Below, in pieces: positions 1 through 7,632 of a stretch of DNA of 39,972 bases (position 1 is its first letter; each line of letters starts with the position of its first letter). The DNA lies in the NCBI GenBank assembly GCA_017550775.1, contig JAFZOA010000700.1, positions 1 through 39,972 of the forward strand, given 5' to 3'. Made by a program: the position numbers and the translations under genes. The notes under the pieces were generated by a model. It saw only the letters and a program-made list of their open reading frames with translations, did no database searches and was not told the origin of the DNA. The stretch comes from Ruminiclostridium sp. (GTDB lineage: Bacteria; Bacillota_A; Clostridia; Oscillospirales; Ruminococcaceae).

Positions 1-311
1 CAGTTGAGTATGCCCTTCCACTTTGTGGGATAAACGGTCTTGATGGAGGGAGCGACAAGGACTATGATCTTCTCCCTTGCCATAGTTTCCATACATCTGT
101 CGGTATCATCTATATAATCTCTTGCACCGTGTGCGCAGTTCTTTACGCACTCGCCGCAGGCAATACATTTTTCCGGGTTGACCGTGGTAACAAATCTGCC
201 GTCATTGAGCATCTTTGTAATATTAGCCTCGGGCGCGGGACAGGTCCTTACGCAGGAATTGCAGCCGACGCACTTATCCGGCTTCACCACTATGATTTCT
301 TGAATAGCCAT
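1..311 (-). CDS. Ferredoxin / [FeFe]-hydrogenase-like protein, N-terminal part (runs off the left edge)
   Basis: Only the first 103 codons are in the window. The reading starts MAIQEIIVVKPDKCVGCNSC and holds two 4Fe-4S cysteine clusters: CVGCNSCVRTC with CPAP following (about residues 14-24) and CIACGECVKNCAHGA (about 49-63). After these it enters VLVAPSIKTVYP, which resembles the start of the iron-only hydrogenase large-subunit domain. The family moves electrons through the clusters to an H-cluster or sensory domain. Whether the H-cluster cysteines exist cannot be seen because the gene is cut. The start is set by GGAGG six bases upstream of the ATG. It lies 29 bases after the DivIVA-like gene, so the two are probably co-transcribed. 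A plain ferredoxin is the alternative. Confidence 0.75.
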   Translation of the reverse strand, partial: MAIQEIIVVKPDKCVGCNSCVRTCPAPEANITKMLNDGRFVTTVNPEKCIACGECVKNCAHGARDYIDDTDRCMETMAREKIIVLVAPSIKTVYPTKWKGILN

Positions 312-340
312 GACTATACCTCCATGTATGAAAAGACATA

Positions 341-1372
341 TTACTTCATATTTTTAGCTTTTTTCGCCAGATCCGCAAGATTTACCTTCTTGCCGTCGCC
401 GCTGCTGCTGCTCTGCTCGCCGGAACCGCTTCCGAGCGATGCGGCTTTCTCCTTGAGCTTCTGCAGTGCGTCGCTCTTGTTGTCGGTATCATCTATTTCG
501 ATGCTGTCGCTTCCCGTTACATAGTTATCATCTATCTCGTCGAGTGTGGGGCTGTCCGACAATTCCGCCTCAAAGCTCTCCGGCTCTCTGAATACCGGAA
601 TACCGCCCGCCGTAAGATCAACGACCGCGCCGTTGAGAAGCTCCTCGGACTTGGCGATCATCTCAGAGCCGGTAGTGCCGAATCTGTCAAATATCGCCTT
701 GAACGTTGCGATCTCTATGCTCATCTTCTCGATATCGTTGAGCAGGACTGCCTTTATATTTCCGGAAGCTACCTCCATAGCGGCGGACTTTTCTTCCGCT
801 GCTGCCGTTATCTCGGCTGCCTTCGTTTCCGCGTCGAAAATGATTACCTTTGCCTTGTTGTTGGCATCGGTAATGGTATTCTCCGCAAGCTTTTTGGAAT
901 CGTTTTCCAGATCGGTCGCCTGCTGCTGCGCAGTACTGAGGATAAGATTGGCCGAAGTCTGTGCCTGCTGGAACACGACATTGAGCATTGCTCCGGAATT
1001 GGCACCGCCCTCAGAAGCGAGCTTTGCCTGAGCCTCGGTAAGCTTCGTTTCCGTCTCTGCGAGCTTATCCTTGAGCTTCTGGATCTCCTGCTCCTTGCGC
1101 GAGAGCTCGTCGCCGAGAGATCTTGCCTTCTCAACGAGGTTTTCGTTCTTTACCTGCAATTCCGTCAGTTTGGCTCTCTCGCCGGCAAGTACGGAGTCGA
1201 CCGCGCTCTGCTCATCCGCTCCGCCCCTCATCTTATCGAGTATAAGCTTTGTTTCTCTCAGTTTGTTTTTGTTGTCAAAGAAAAGATTGTAAACATAGTC
1301 AAGCTTCTTATCGACATCGTTCTTGTCGTATCCTCCGAACACCACTGTTCTTATGAATTGTGTTTCAGCCAT
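341..1372 (-). CDS. DivIVA-like coiled-coil protein
   Basis: This is a 343-residue protein. The N-terminus contains VVFGGYDKNDVDKKLDYVY (about residues 10-28), which matches the DivIVA/GpsB pattern of an FxGY-D-x-x-V-D membrane-targeting segment. A long coiled coil follows (about 30-235), rich in Glu, Lys, Ala and Gln. It then has an acidic stretch, a Ser/Gly-rich linker and a lysine-rich tail. Proteins of this type bind curved membrane and recruit partners at poles or septa, but the partner here is unknown. The start has AGGAGG seven bases upstream, and a consensus promoter lies 61 bases before the start. The gene directly precedes the ferredoxin/hydrogenase-like gene, so a scaffold role for it is a possible inference. 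The family call is fairly firm, the function is not. Confidence 0.72.
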   Translation of the reverse strand: MAETQFIRTVVFGGYDKNDVDKKLDYVYNLFFDNKNKLRETKLILDKMRGGADEQSAVDSVLAGERAKLTELQVKNENLVEKARSLGDELSRKEQEIQKLKDKLAETETKLTEAQAKLASEGGANSGAMLNVVFQQAQTSANLILSTAQQQATDLENDSKKLAENTITDANNKAKVIIFDAETKAAEITAAAEEKSAAMEVASGNIKAVLLNDIEKMSIEIATFKAIFDRFGTTGSEMIAKSEELLNGAVVDLTAGGIPVFREPESFEAELSDSPTLDEIDDNYVTGSDSIEIDDTDNKSDALQKLKEKAASLGSGSGEQSSSSGDGKKVNLADLAKKAKNMK

Positions 1373-1432
1373 TATGAAAGCCTCCTGTATAATTTAGTGC
1401 AATAAACGGTAAAAACGAGTATATCTATTAAA

Positions 1433-1461
1433 AGTATAGCACTCAACGTACAATTTGTCAA
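1433..1461 (-). promoter_or_regulatory. Sigma-A promoter of the DivIVA-like operon
   Basis: On the minus strand TTGACA (1456-1461) and TATACT (1433-1438) are separated by exactly 17 bases. Transcription would begin near 1427, leaving a leader of about 55 bases with AGGAGG before the ATG at 1372. Confidence 0.85.
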
Positions 1462-1565
1462 CCTTAAAGCACAAATATATTGTTATTTTATTCAAAAATG
1501 ACAATATCCGCCAAAGAGATTTGTTACTATTACACATCATCAGGACACAACGCTCTCAGCACAAA

Positions 1566-1615
1566 ACAGCGGCCGGCAGAGCAGGCTCTGTGCGTCCTGC
1601 CCTGTCGGCCGCTGT
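1566..1615 (-). terminator. Rho-independent terminator after the phosphodiesterase gene
   Basis: A 20-base-pair stem with two G-T type mismatches (ACAGCGGCCG pairing with CGGCCGCTGT, and so on) begins eight bases after the stop codon at 1624. On the minus strand the stem is followed by GTTTTGT. The short T-run is weak, but the stem is very stable. Confidence 0.75.
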
Positions 1616-1623
1616 TCCGCGGT

Positions 1624-2127
1624 TCAGTCCATAAGATCGACTATCCCGGAGATAACACCCCAGGCCGTGATATCTATGTAAGCGTATGACGGCGGCTCAT
1701 TATCCCGCGGCCTCGCACAGCTTCCGGGATTGATTATCAGCACCCCGTCCTCTTCTTGTTCAAAGCGGCAGTGTGTATGACCGAAAAGAGCGATCCCGCA
1801 GTCATTCTCATGTGCCTGCCGCAGCAGCTCGCCGGTCCCGCTGTCCACACCGCACAGATGCCCGTGGACCGCAAGTATCCTCACCGTTCTGTCGTCCGGA
1901 CCCGGTACGGTATCAATGATCTGCGAGAAAGGAAGGTCTTCGGAGCGGTCACAGTTGCCCCTGACACGGACAAGCTTTATCTACGGGTATTCCTGCATAA
2001 CTCCGGAGATGTCGTCTTCGCCGTCGCCCAGATGTATGAACATATCGGCCGAATACAGATTTCTCTCCACTATCTTCATCACGGCGCTGCTTACACCGTG
2101 AGAATCCGCCATTACAATTATTCTCAT
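1624..2127 (-). pseudogene. YfcE/MJ0936-type metallophosphodiesterase interrupted by an in-frame TAG
   Basis: Read through, this is a 167-codon protein of normal family length. It has the metal-binding motifs in order: MADSH (about residues 6-10), HLGDGEDD (32-39), RGNCDRS (57-63), VHGH (88-91) and GHTH (about 116). Enzymes of this family hydrolyse phosphodiesters with two metal ions. The frame is open except for one TAG at 1981-1983, codon 49, between EYP and IKLVRV. The stop separates the first two metal motifs from the rest, so neither half should work alone. A GTG at 1884 could start a C-terminal fragment, but it has no good ribosome site. The start has GAGGA seven bases upstream. It is a recent nonsense mutation, a read-through site or a base error. 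Confidence 0.8.
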
Positions 2128-2185
2128 ATATAAATCCTCATTCACAAAGAGATCCGGGATGCTTCCGTGATATGCTCAGAGCGTA

Positions 2186-2740
2186 TCACCAGACATCCTC
2201 GCTCGCCTGCAGCAGCTCCTTAACCTCCGGGTTTTCGTAAAGCCCCAGATCAAATAGCTTGTCGGCCTGCCGCTTTGACACCTTGCCCGTCAGCGAATAG
2301 ACGAACTGCTTATGCTCACGCTGTGTGCCATTCCAGGAATCTATGATCTTGAGCCACCCGGCTTTGCCAAGAGCACGTTCGGGAAGAACCGCGTCGGGGA
2401 AGAATTTTGCCGCCAGCTTTTCCGCGCACTTCGAATGACCCGTATAGCTGCATGAATAGGTATCGCCTTCGGGATTCATCCAGCCAAGCCTGAAATTGTC
2501 AAGATTCTTGAAAAACATCTCCTCAAGCGTAAGAGGCTCTCCGTCGCATTCCTCGATCTTCACGAACTGAAATCCGGCAACATTCAGTGAAAAAAAGCCT
2601 CCCGCATCATCTATGACCACCGGAAGGAAATCTTCTCCTATTATGCCATCAAACCGTGTGCCGACAAGCGATTCCACCGTATCGTAATACTTATAGTAAT
2701 AGTAGCCCGTTTCAGATAGAAATATGGCATATTTCTGCAT
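2186..2740 (-). CDS. Hypothetical protein, 184 residues
   Basis: I do not recognise the family. The protein is soluble-looking, with no signal peptide or membrane segment. It is rich in aromatic residues, with a Tyr-rich N-terminus (GYYYYKYYD) and the segment SCSYTGHSKCAEKLAAKFFP near the middle (about 95-114). The ATG at 2740 is preferred over the in-frame GTG at 2749, because AAGGGTGG sits at proper spacing before the ATG and would overlap the GTG. A consensus promoter lies about 135 bases upstream. The phosphodiesterase gene follows after 58 bases on the same strand, so the two may share a transcript ending at the terminator at 1566-1615. Confidence 0.7.
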   Translation of the reverse strand: MQKYAIFLSETGYYYYKYYDTVESLVGTRFDGIIGEDFLPVVIDDAGGFFSLNVAGFQFVKIEECDGEPLTLEEMFFKNLDNFRLGWMNPEGDTYSCSYTGHSKCAEKLAAKFFPDAVLPERALGKAGWLKIIDSWNGTQREHKQFVYSLTGKVSKRQADKLFDLGLYENPEVKELLQASEDVW

Positions 2741-2874
2741 TCGACCCACCCTTTTCCGGGGTTAAACAATACCGGCCCGGCCTGTTTCACGAACGGACTT
2801 CGGCTTTAAGCAACAAAGCCGGAGCTGTATCCGGTCAGGGGCACGGTATTATTTGTATCTGTGATATCATACTG

Positions 2875-2903
2875 ATTATACTATCTTTTCTTCGATTTGT
2901 CAA
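2875..2903 (-). promoter_or_regulatory. Sigma-A promoter of the hypothetical / phosphodiesterase unit
   Basis: TTGACA (2898-2903) and TATAAT (2875-2880) on the minus strand are separated by 17 bases, a perfect consensus pair. The leader to the ATG at 2740 is about 130 bases. Confidence 0.85.
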
Positions 2904-2994
2904 CAGTATCGGCTCTTGTCGTTACGATACCGGCATATTCTTCTTCAAACGGAGAAATCCGGCTGTCATACGAAGGCATCATGCCGCACAAAAC

Positions 2995-3025
2995 GCCCCG
3001 GCACGCTGTTCGGGCGTACCGGGGC
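2995..3025 (-). terminator. Terminator after the Cache-GGDEF gene
   Basis: A 12-base-pair stem (GCCCCGG and its complement at the base, one G-T pair) lies 27 bases after the stop codon at 3053. It is followed on the minus strand by GTTTTGTG, the same weak tail as the terminator at 1566-1615. Confidence 0.75.
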
Positions 3026-3052
3026 ATCCTTATATGTTTCTGCGCTCACCTG

Positions 3053-4633
3053 TCACACATCTATACACTCGACAGTGCCGATAGATGCCTTTTCGCTCGC
3101 GTTGAGCTTCTTCTTGAGCTTTGTTATAACGGCGGTGCCTGCCGTTCCGCTGTTCTTTCTTCCGACAACTACCTTGTATTCGGGGTAGATCGTGCCGACA
3201 TTCTCGACTTCCTTCGGGACGATCATCTGTCTGAGCGCGATATTTACCTTGTCCACAACTTCCTTCTCGGTGGGGTCGCCGTCCTCGGTAGTGACAACGA
3301 GCAGGAATTCGTCGGAACCGGTACGGTACAGCTCCTTCTCGGGGAAGAATTCGTTAAGCACCTCGACCGTGCGGACGAGAATAACATCGCCCGCTTCGGA
3401 ACCGTATTCGGCGTTGATCTCGCTGAACTTGACAATATTGAACATGGCAAAGAAGCAGGGATCCTCATCGGAAACTTTTATCTTCTCGGCGTTCATGGTG
3501 AAGCTTACACGATTGTTCGCGCCGGTAAGAACGTCCTGGAACATCGCAGTATTCAGCGACTTTCTGGTCATATTGTTCTTGGCGATAGTCGATAACAGCT
3601 TCTCATTGATGATAGCCTGACGCTTGTTGATAACGTTGAACACTATGATAAGACCCAGGATGATAGCGCCGAAGATGCCGAGATAGATTATCATAGTGGT
3701 GGTAAGCGCGAATACCTCGCTCGTGGTATCGTCGATAGTGACGAGCCAGCCGCGCTCAGGCATATAAGTGTAGATAGAAACGTATCTTACACCGTCCTTG
3801 GTGTACTCATAGTCTCCCGAGTTGCTTCCCATGCTTCCGCTCTTGTAAGCTTCGCAGACAGCCGCAAGTCCTTCGTTGTCGATAGCGGTATGTATCTTAG
3901 TGGTGTCGTCCTCATTGAATATGTAGAGGCTGCTGTTGACATCGGCCATGCTGTAGAACGAGTTCTCAACGCCGCGGATCGGTATGCTGTTGAGGGTCGC
4001 GATCAGACCGTCGGTGTATATACCGAGTCCGACAAAGCCGATAGCCTTGCCGCTGTCGTCATAAACAGCCTGATACATGGAAAGACACTGCTTCCCACTT
4101 GCGGGGGACATCATGATACCGAGATCATAGAGCTTATCCTTGCCGGATTCCATGCCCTTGTGAAGCTCGTCCTGCTTCGCCTGATCCGTACGGGTCTGCA
4201 TACCTACGACTTTTGCGTTGGTATGGGTAAGAACGTGGGTGTCCCACGAACCGATCCAGAGACCTTCGAGATTATCTATGTCCTTGCCGAATTCCTCGGT
4301 GTATTTCTGAGCCGCCGCCTGTGCAGACTTTGCGTTCTCGCTCAGATTTTTACCGGCTGCGATATCTTCGGAATACTTGAGTAAATCCTTGACCTGCTGA
4401 GCCTTGCAGAAATTCTTCAGCGTCTTTTCGGAGTTCTCGACATAGTTCTCGATGATGTGCGCACGCTCGTCGGCGATAGCGCCCATGTGCTCGATAGCGT
4501 TGTCCATTGTCTTGGAACATACGGTAGTCGTGATGAACACGGACAGACCGAGCATTAATACAAGCTGGATAATAAGGATACCGTTAAGGGCAGAAAAGCC
4601 CATTTTACCTGTTTTTTTATTGTTAGTACTCAC
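3053..4633 (-). CDS. Membrane Cache-domain protein with a degenerate GGDEF domain
   Basis: The 526-residue protein has a membrane helix near residues 13-38, an extracellular dCache-type sensor (about 40-305, with LWIGSWDTHVLTH and FVGLGIYTDGLIATL), a second helix (about 310-335) and a C-terminal GGDEF fold (about 365-515). GGDEF enzymes make cyclic di-GMP. Here the signature reads RTGSDEF (GSDEF, not GGDEF), and the metal/substrate loop reads MFNIVKFSEINAEYG, where active enzymes usually have DIDxFKxINDxYG. The protein is therefore probably a receptor or scaffold and not an active cyclase; this is inferred from sequence alone. The start is GTG at 4633, with GGAAAGG upstream. It follows the 61-residue gene by 53 bases, and a terminator ends the unit. 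Confidence 0.85.
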   Translation of the reverse strand: MSTNNKKTGKMGFSALNGILIIQLVLMLGLSVFITTTVCSKTMDNAIEHMGAIADERAHIIENYVENSEKTLKNFCKAQQVKDLLKYSEDIAAGKNLSENAKSAQAAAQKYTEEFGKDIDNLEGLWIGSWDTHVLTHTNAKVVGMQTRTDQAKQDELHKGMESGKDKLYDLGIMMSPASGKQCLSMYQAVYDDSGKAIGFVGLGIYTDGLIATLNSIPIRGVENSFYSMADVNSSLYIFNEDDTTKIHTAIDNEGLAAVCEAYKSGSMGSNSGDYEYTKDGVRYVSIYTYMPERGWLVTIDDTTSEVFALTTTMIIYLGIFGAIILGLIIVFNVINKRQAIINEKLLSTIAKNNMTRKSLNTAMFQDVLTGANNRVSFTMNAEKIKVSDEDPCFFAMFNIVKFSEINAEYGSEAGDVILVRTVEVLNEFFPEKELYRTGSDEFLLVVTTEDGDPTEKEVVDKVNIALRQMIVPKEVENVGTIYPEYKVVVGRKNSGTAGTAVITKLKKKLNASEKASIGTVECIDV

Positions 4634-4686
4634 TTTTATCTGACCTTTCCTTATAATTATTTTTCCTCACCCGATATGAGCGAATG

Positions 4687-4872
4687 TCAAAACAGCCCGA
4701 AGAACTTCTTTTTCGGCTTTTTCAGCTCATTGAGGAGTTCCTCGTCGATATCGTCATCGTCGTTTTCGATGAGTTCCATAATGCTGCTGACCTTGTTCTT
4801 CAGCATATCGGCGGAAGCTGTGACCTTTTCGGCAGCCTCTTTTTTCTCGCCTTCTTCCTTAGCCCTTGCCAT
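4687..4872 (-). CDS. Small highly charged protein, 61 residues
   Basis: I do not recognise this protein. It starts MARAKEEGEKKEAAEKV, has a probable helix or coiled coil up to residue 37, then ENDDDDIDEELLNEL (acidic), and ends KKPKKKFFGLF, a basic and hydrophobic tail. The alternating charge blocks and terminal FFGLF look like a membrane- or partner-binding peptide. The ATG at 4872 is chosen because AAAGGG lies nine bases before it. An in-frame GTG further upstream lacks such a site. It is the first gene after a strong promoter and a leader of about 300 bases, and it precedes the Cache-GGDEF gene, so a joint function is likely. Confidence 0.7.
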   Translation of the reverse strand: MARAKEEGEKKEAAEKVTASADMLKNKVSSIMELIENDDDDIDEELLNELKKPKKKFFGLF

Positions 4873-5092
4873 ACAACATATCACCCTTTCAATATTTGAT
4901 GACAGACTGCCGCAAACTACGAAAAACGAAACCGCATCAATCAAGGACACCTGCCCCTGATCGGCCGTTCACTGTACAGCGAAAGCCTGATACGATCCTC
5001 ACTCCGGAACGCGGACAACATCTGTTTACGTTTCTTTCCATGTCTGCCGCGGGGAAGAAAACAACATATATCCGCACCTGATATGAAGACAG

Positions 5093-5129
5093 CATCAGCT
5101 CCGCCGTTTCATTTTACGGCTGCCTGATG
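5093..5129 (-). other. Hairpin in the long leader of the Cache-GGDEF unit
   Basis: CATCAG and CTGATG form the outer stem, and GCCGT and ACGGC the inner stem around an AAAATGA loop. It lies about 50-85 bases after the expected transcription start. There is no T-run after it, so it is not a terminator. Confidence 0.5.
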
Positions 5130-5183
5130 ATTTGACAGACCCTTGCCGGCGGCAAAAAGCGTTCCCGTCAACGGTCTATCTGC

Positions 5184-5212
5184 ATTATACATCATTTTGC
5201 ACATTTTGTCAA
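5184..5212 (-). promoter_or_regulatory. Sigma-A promoter of the 61-residue gene / Cache-GGDEF unit
   Basis: TTGACA (5207-5212) and TATAAT (5184-5189) on the minus strand are separated by 17 bases. The start of transcription would be near 5177, about 305 bases before the first ATG. Confidence 0.88.
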
Positions 5213-5334
5213 GTATCACTATTTATTTTTATACCATTCAAATGTTTTTTGTGTATATGCACAATATAGATGTAAAAAATCTGTAAATAAATCATCATCT
5301 CCTTGTCCGTATATTCTTCAACGAAAAACATTTT

Positions 5335-5360
5335 CCCCGCAGCCAACGCAGACTGCGGGG
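5335..5360 (-). terminator. Terminator after the transglutaminase gene
   Basis: CCCCGCAG and CTGCGGGG form an eight-base-pair GC-rich stem with a ten-base loop. On the minus strand it is followed by AAAATGTTTTTCG. It closes the moxR-DUF58-transglutaminase operon about 77 bases after the last stop codon. Confidence 0.75.
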
Positions 5361-5436
5361 ATATGTTATATTGCGATTCAGTATCTGAACCCGCCGTCCC
5401 GGATCTGTCTTTCCGGGCTCAGACAGATAGCACCGT

Positions 5437-7632
5437 TCATTCGGTTATCAGAAGCAGCAGTCTGTATTTAAGGCTGCTCTTCTTCACAAGCCCGCGAAGA
5501 GCACTGTGTATGTCCTCTGCAGATCTCACGTCCTTCTCCGTTATCTCCCTGTCGGAATACAGAGCGCTCTCATAGACACGGATAAAGCCGATATTCTCCT
5601 TTATATCCGGTCTGTCCGACGCTGTGATCCTGTCGATGAGCTCCGATAACGTCTCACCCTTTTCCGGCCGGAAGCCGAGATGACCGAGCAGACGGAAATT
5701 CTGCTGCGTGAGGAATACAAATCTGTCACGACAGTTCATCTCCGAATACTTCTTCCGGGATACAGAGCGGCTTATAACGAAGACCACAAGGAGAAATACA
5801 AGCACCGCCGCAGAGGGGATCACAAAGATCAGCGGGTCGAGCGTTACCGCTTCCTGTACGGTCAGATCGTCCTCACCTTCCGTTTCGTCCTGACCGTTCT
5901 CCGTATCATCGTCTTCATACATAAAGGCATCCCTGGCTCCCCAGCCCTTCGGGACGGAATAGCCGGGTGTAGGTTCAAAAGCTACCCAGCCCGCATTGTC
6001 AAAATATACCTCCGGCCACGCGTGGGCATCGCTCTGCTTTACGATGATATCGCCGCTTATATCACGCCTTACATTGTAGCCCTGCACATAACGGCACGGC
6101 ACACCGAGCTCGTTCGCCATGAGCGCGAATGCGGTTGCGAAGTGCATACAGTAGCCTTTCTTTGAGTCAAGCAGGAAATAGTCGAGAAAGCTTCCCGCGT
6201 CGGATACCGAGTCGGGGAGAGCCCCGCAGTTCGTGGAATACTCAAGTCCTTTCAGGTATGTCTCAAGCTTCTTCATGGTCTCATATCTGCCCGACGAACT
6301 GTTCTTTATGCCCTCAAGTATCTCCGCGACTTCCTCCGATACGCCGAAGGAATGGCAGTACTTCCCGTAAACGTCCCCGCGGTAGTTCAGATAATCCCCG
6401 AACGTATAGCCGGGCTTGTCGTAAACGCTTTCCGCTTTGGCGGCGCTGTCCCATTCTGCTTCGCTTATCTCCTCCGCATTGTCCAGAAGCTCCGCCGCGT
6501 CCGGGCTTCCGTAGTTGAACACATAGCATGATACCGTGTAGCTGTCGTTATATCCGAATTTATGCTCCGATACTATGCTGCCGTTTTTTTCGCTTATACC
6601 CGTTTTGTTGTCGTTTTTCTCTATCGTAGCTTCAAGCCTTATCTTTGCGGGAGAAAAAACGTATTTCGTGTTGTAAAGGTATGATACGCAATACATATCC
6701 GTTTTCTGGAGATAGTCGGATTGAGAAGAAGGGTCGTATTTCCTGACAGCGCAGGATGTCTCCAGTGTATCTGTCATTCTCGTATTGCTTTCGCCCGCGG
6801 TATCAAAGACCCATTCACGGCCGGTGAAATCACCGCTGATACAGCCGACGAGCCGCATATCCTTTATCGTCGTATTGCCCGCCTCGATGCGCATGACCTC
6901 CTCGTCGCTGCCGCTGAGTGCCGCAAGGAACCCGCCGCTGTCGGAAAAGCCTACGCTCCCGTAGTCGTCGGAGGGGTGGGTAAAAAAGCCGTAGATCCTG
7001 TTTATACAGGCTGCTGTGCCGTTGATGATATCCTTTGCGAGCTGCCAGTCGTACGGCTCGTCCGGCGCGGGTATAAGCCACACCGTCAGACACAGCGCGA
7101 GTATCATCGGCGATATTCTCGTGATGTGATCTTTCATGTCACAGCAGCCGCTCTTCCTCCAGTACCTCTGTATCTCCCCGGCGAGCTGTACAAGGAGAAT
7201 AAAGCATATCAGCGCGAATGCTTCCTTGCTTATATCCCATTCGAGCACCGCTCCGACCGCGCAGAATATCAGAAGCGCCGCAGCCGCAGCTCTCCCGACC
7301 CACACGTTCCTTCTCATGAGTATGCCCGCCGCAAGTGAGACCGCGGTAAGGCAGACGATGTGAAGCACCCAGAAGTATTCATTCAGAAAACGCTGGCGGT
7401 TCTCCTCACCGACGGCAATGCACAGACCGACCAGAAAGACCGCGACGATGCCGATGCCGCGGATCCGGTTTTTGCGCTTCATGTTGATAAGGATAACAAC
7501 GACGAGCGACAGTATCATACAGACAGCATAGCCCGGTAAGCTTTCCTCCGGCATTCCGGTCTTTCCGCCGAACAGTATCATCGCAAGCACGGACACCGGC
7601 AGAACGGTAATAAGGTCGTACAGCGTACTCAT
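5437..7632 (-). CDS. TgpA-like membrane transglutaminase
   Basis: The 731-residue protein begins with about six hydrophobic segments (residues 8-190), followed by an extracytoplasmic region. The transglutaminase-like core then has KKGYCMHFATAFALMANELG with the likely nucleophile Cys495, QSDAHAWPEVYF with His538, and GWVAFEPTPG, where the acidic residue of the usual DPT motif is Glu. A further membrane helix lies near 590-615, with a cytoplasmic DUF4129-like tail. Family members are cysteine transferases or proteases of the cell envelope; the substrate is unknown. The start codon overlaps the stop of the DUF58 gene by four bases (ATGA type), so translation is coupled. MoxR, DUF58 and transglutaminase genes are a widely conserved trio. 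Confidence 0.9.
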   Translation of the reverse strand: MSTLYDLITVLPVSVLAMILFGGKTGMPEESLPGYAVCMILSLVVVILINMKRKNRIRGIGIVAVFLVGLCIAVGEENRQRFLNEYFWVLHIVCLTAVSLAAGILMRRNVWVGRAAAAALLIFCAVGAVLEWDISKEAFALICFILLVQLAGEIQRYWRKSGCCDMKDHITRISPMILALCLTVWLIPAPDEPYDWQLAKDIINGTAACINRIYGFFTHPSDDYGSVGFSDSGGFLAALSGSDEEVMRIEAGNTTIKDMRLVGCISGDFTGREWVFDTAGESNTRMTDTLETSCAVRKYDPSSQSDYLQKTDMYCVSYLYNTKYVFSPAKIRLEATIEKNDNKTGISEKNGSIVSEHKFGYNDSYTVSCYVFNYGSPDAAELLDNAEEISEAEWDSAAKAESVYDKPGYTFGDYLNYRGDVYGKYCHSFGVSEEVAEILEGIKNSSSGRYETMKKLETYLKGLEYSTNCGALPDSVSDAGSFLDYFLLDSKKGYCMHFATAFALMANELGVPCRYVQGYNVRRDISGDIIVKQSDAHAWPEVYFDNAGWVAFEPTPGYSVPKGWGARDAFMYEDDDTENGQDETEGEDDLTVQEAVTLDPLIFVIPSAAVLVFLLVVFVISRSVSRKKYSEMNCRDRFVFLTQQNFRLLGHLGFRPEKGETLSELIDRITASDRPDIKENIGFIRVYESALYSDREITEKDVRSAEDIHSALRGLVKKSSLKYRLLLLITE

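Larger units (their letters stand above)
2750..3052. other. Intergenic region, 303 bases
   Basis: It holds the promoter of the hypothetical gene (2875-2903, minus) and the terminator of the Cache-GGDEF gene (2995-3025, minus). The leader between the promoter and the hypothetical gene is about 130 bases. I see no further gene in it. Confidence 0.6.
4873..5436. other. Intergenic region, 564 bases, with a long leader
   Basis: The region contains the terminator of the transglutaminase operon (5335-5360), the promoter at 5184-5212, and a leader of about 305 bases for the 61-residue gene. The leader has a hairpin at 5093-5129 (CATCAG pairing with CTGATG, inner GCCGT with ACGGC) and GC-rich blocks around 5150. 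I could not match it to a known riboswitch class. No convincing open frame is present. Confidence 0.6.

Noticed and set aside
844..1134. Arg/Ser-rich minus-strand frame inside the DivIVA-like gene
   Set aside because: It is a frame shadow of the coiled-coil gene with unlikely composition.
4873..5183. Cyclic di-GMP-I riboswitch in the leader of the Cache-GGDEF unit
   Set aside because: The context fits, but the conserved blocks of that riboswitch (CAGGGCAAACC-type and ACGCAAAG-type) are not present.
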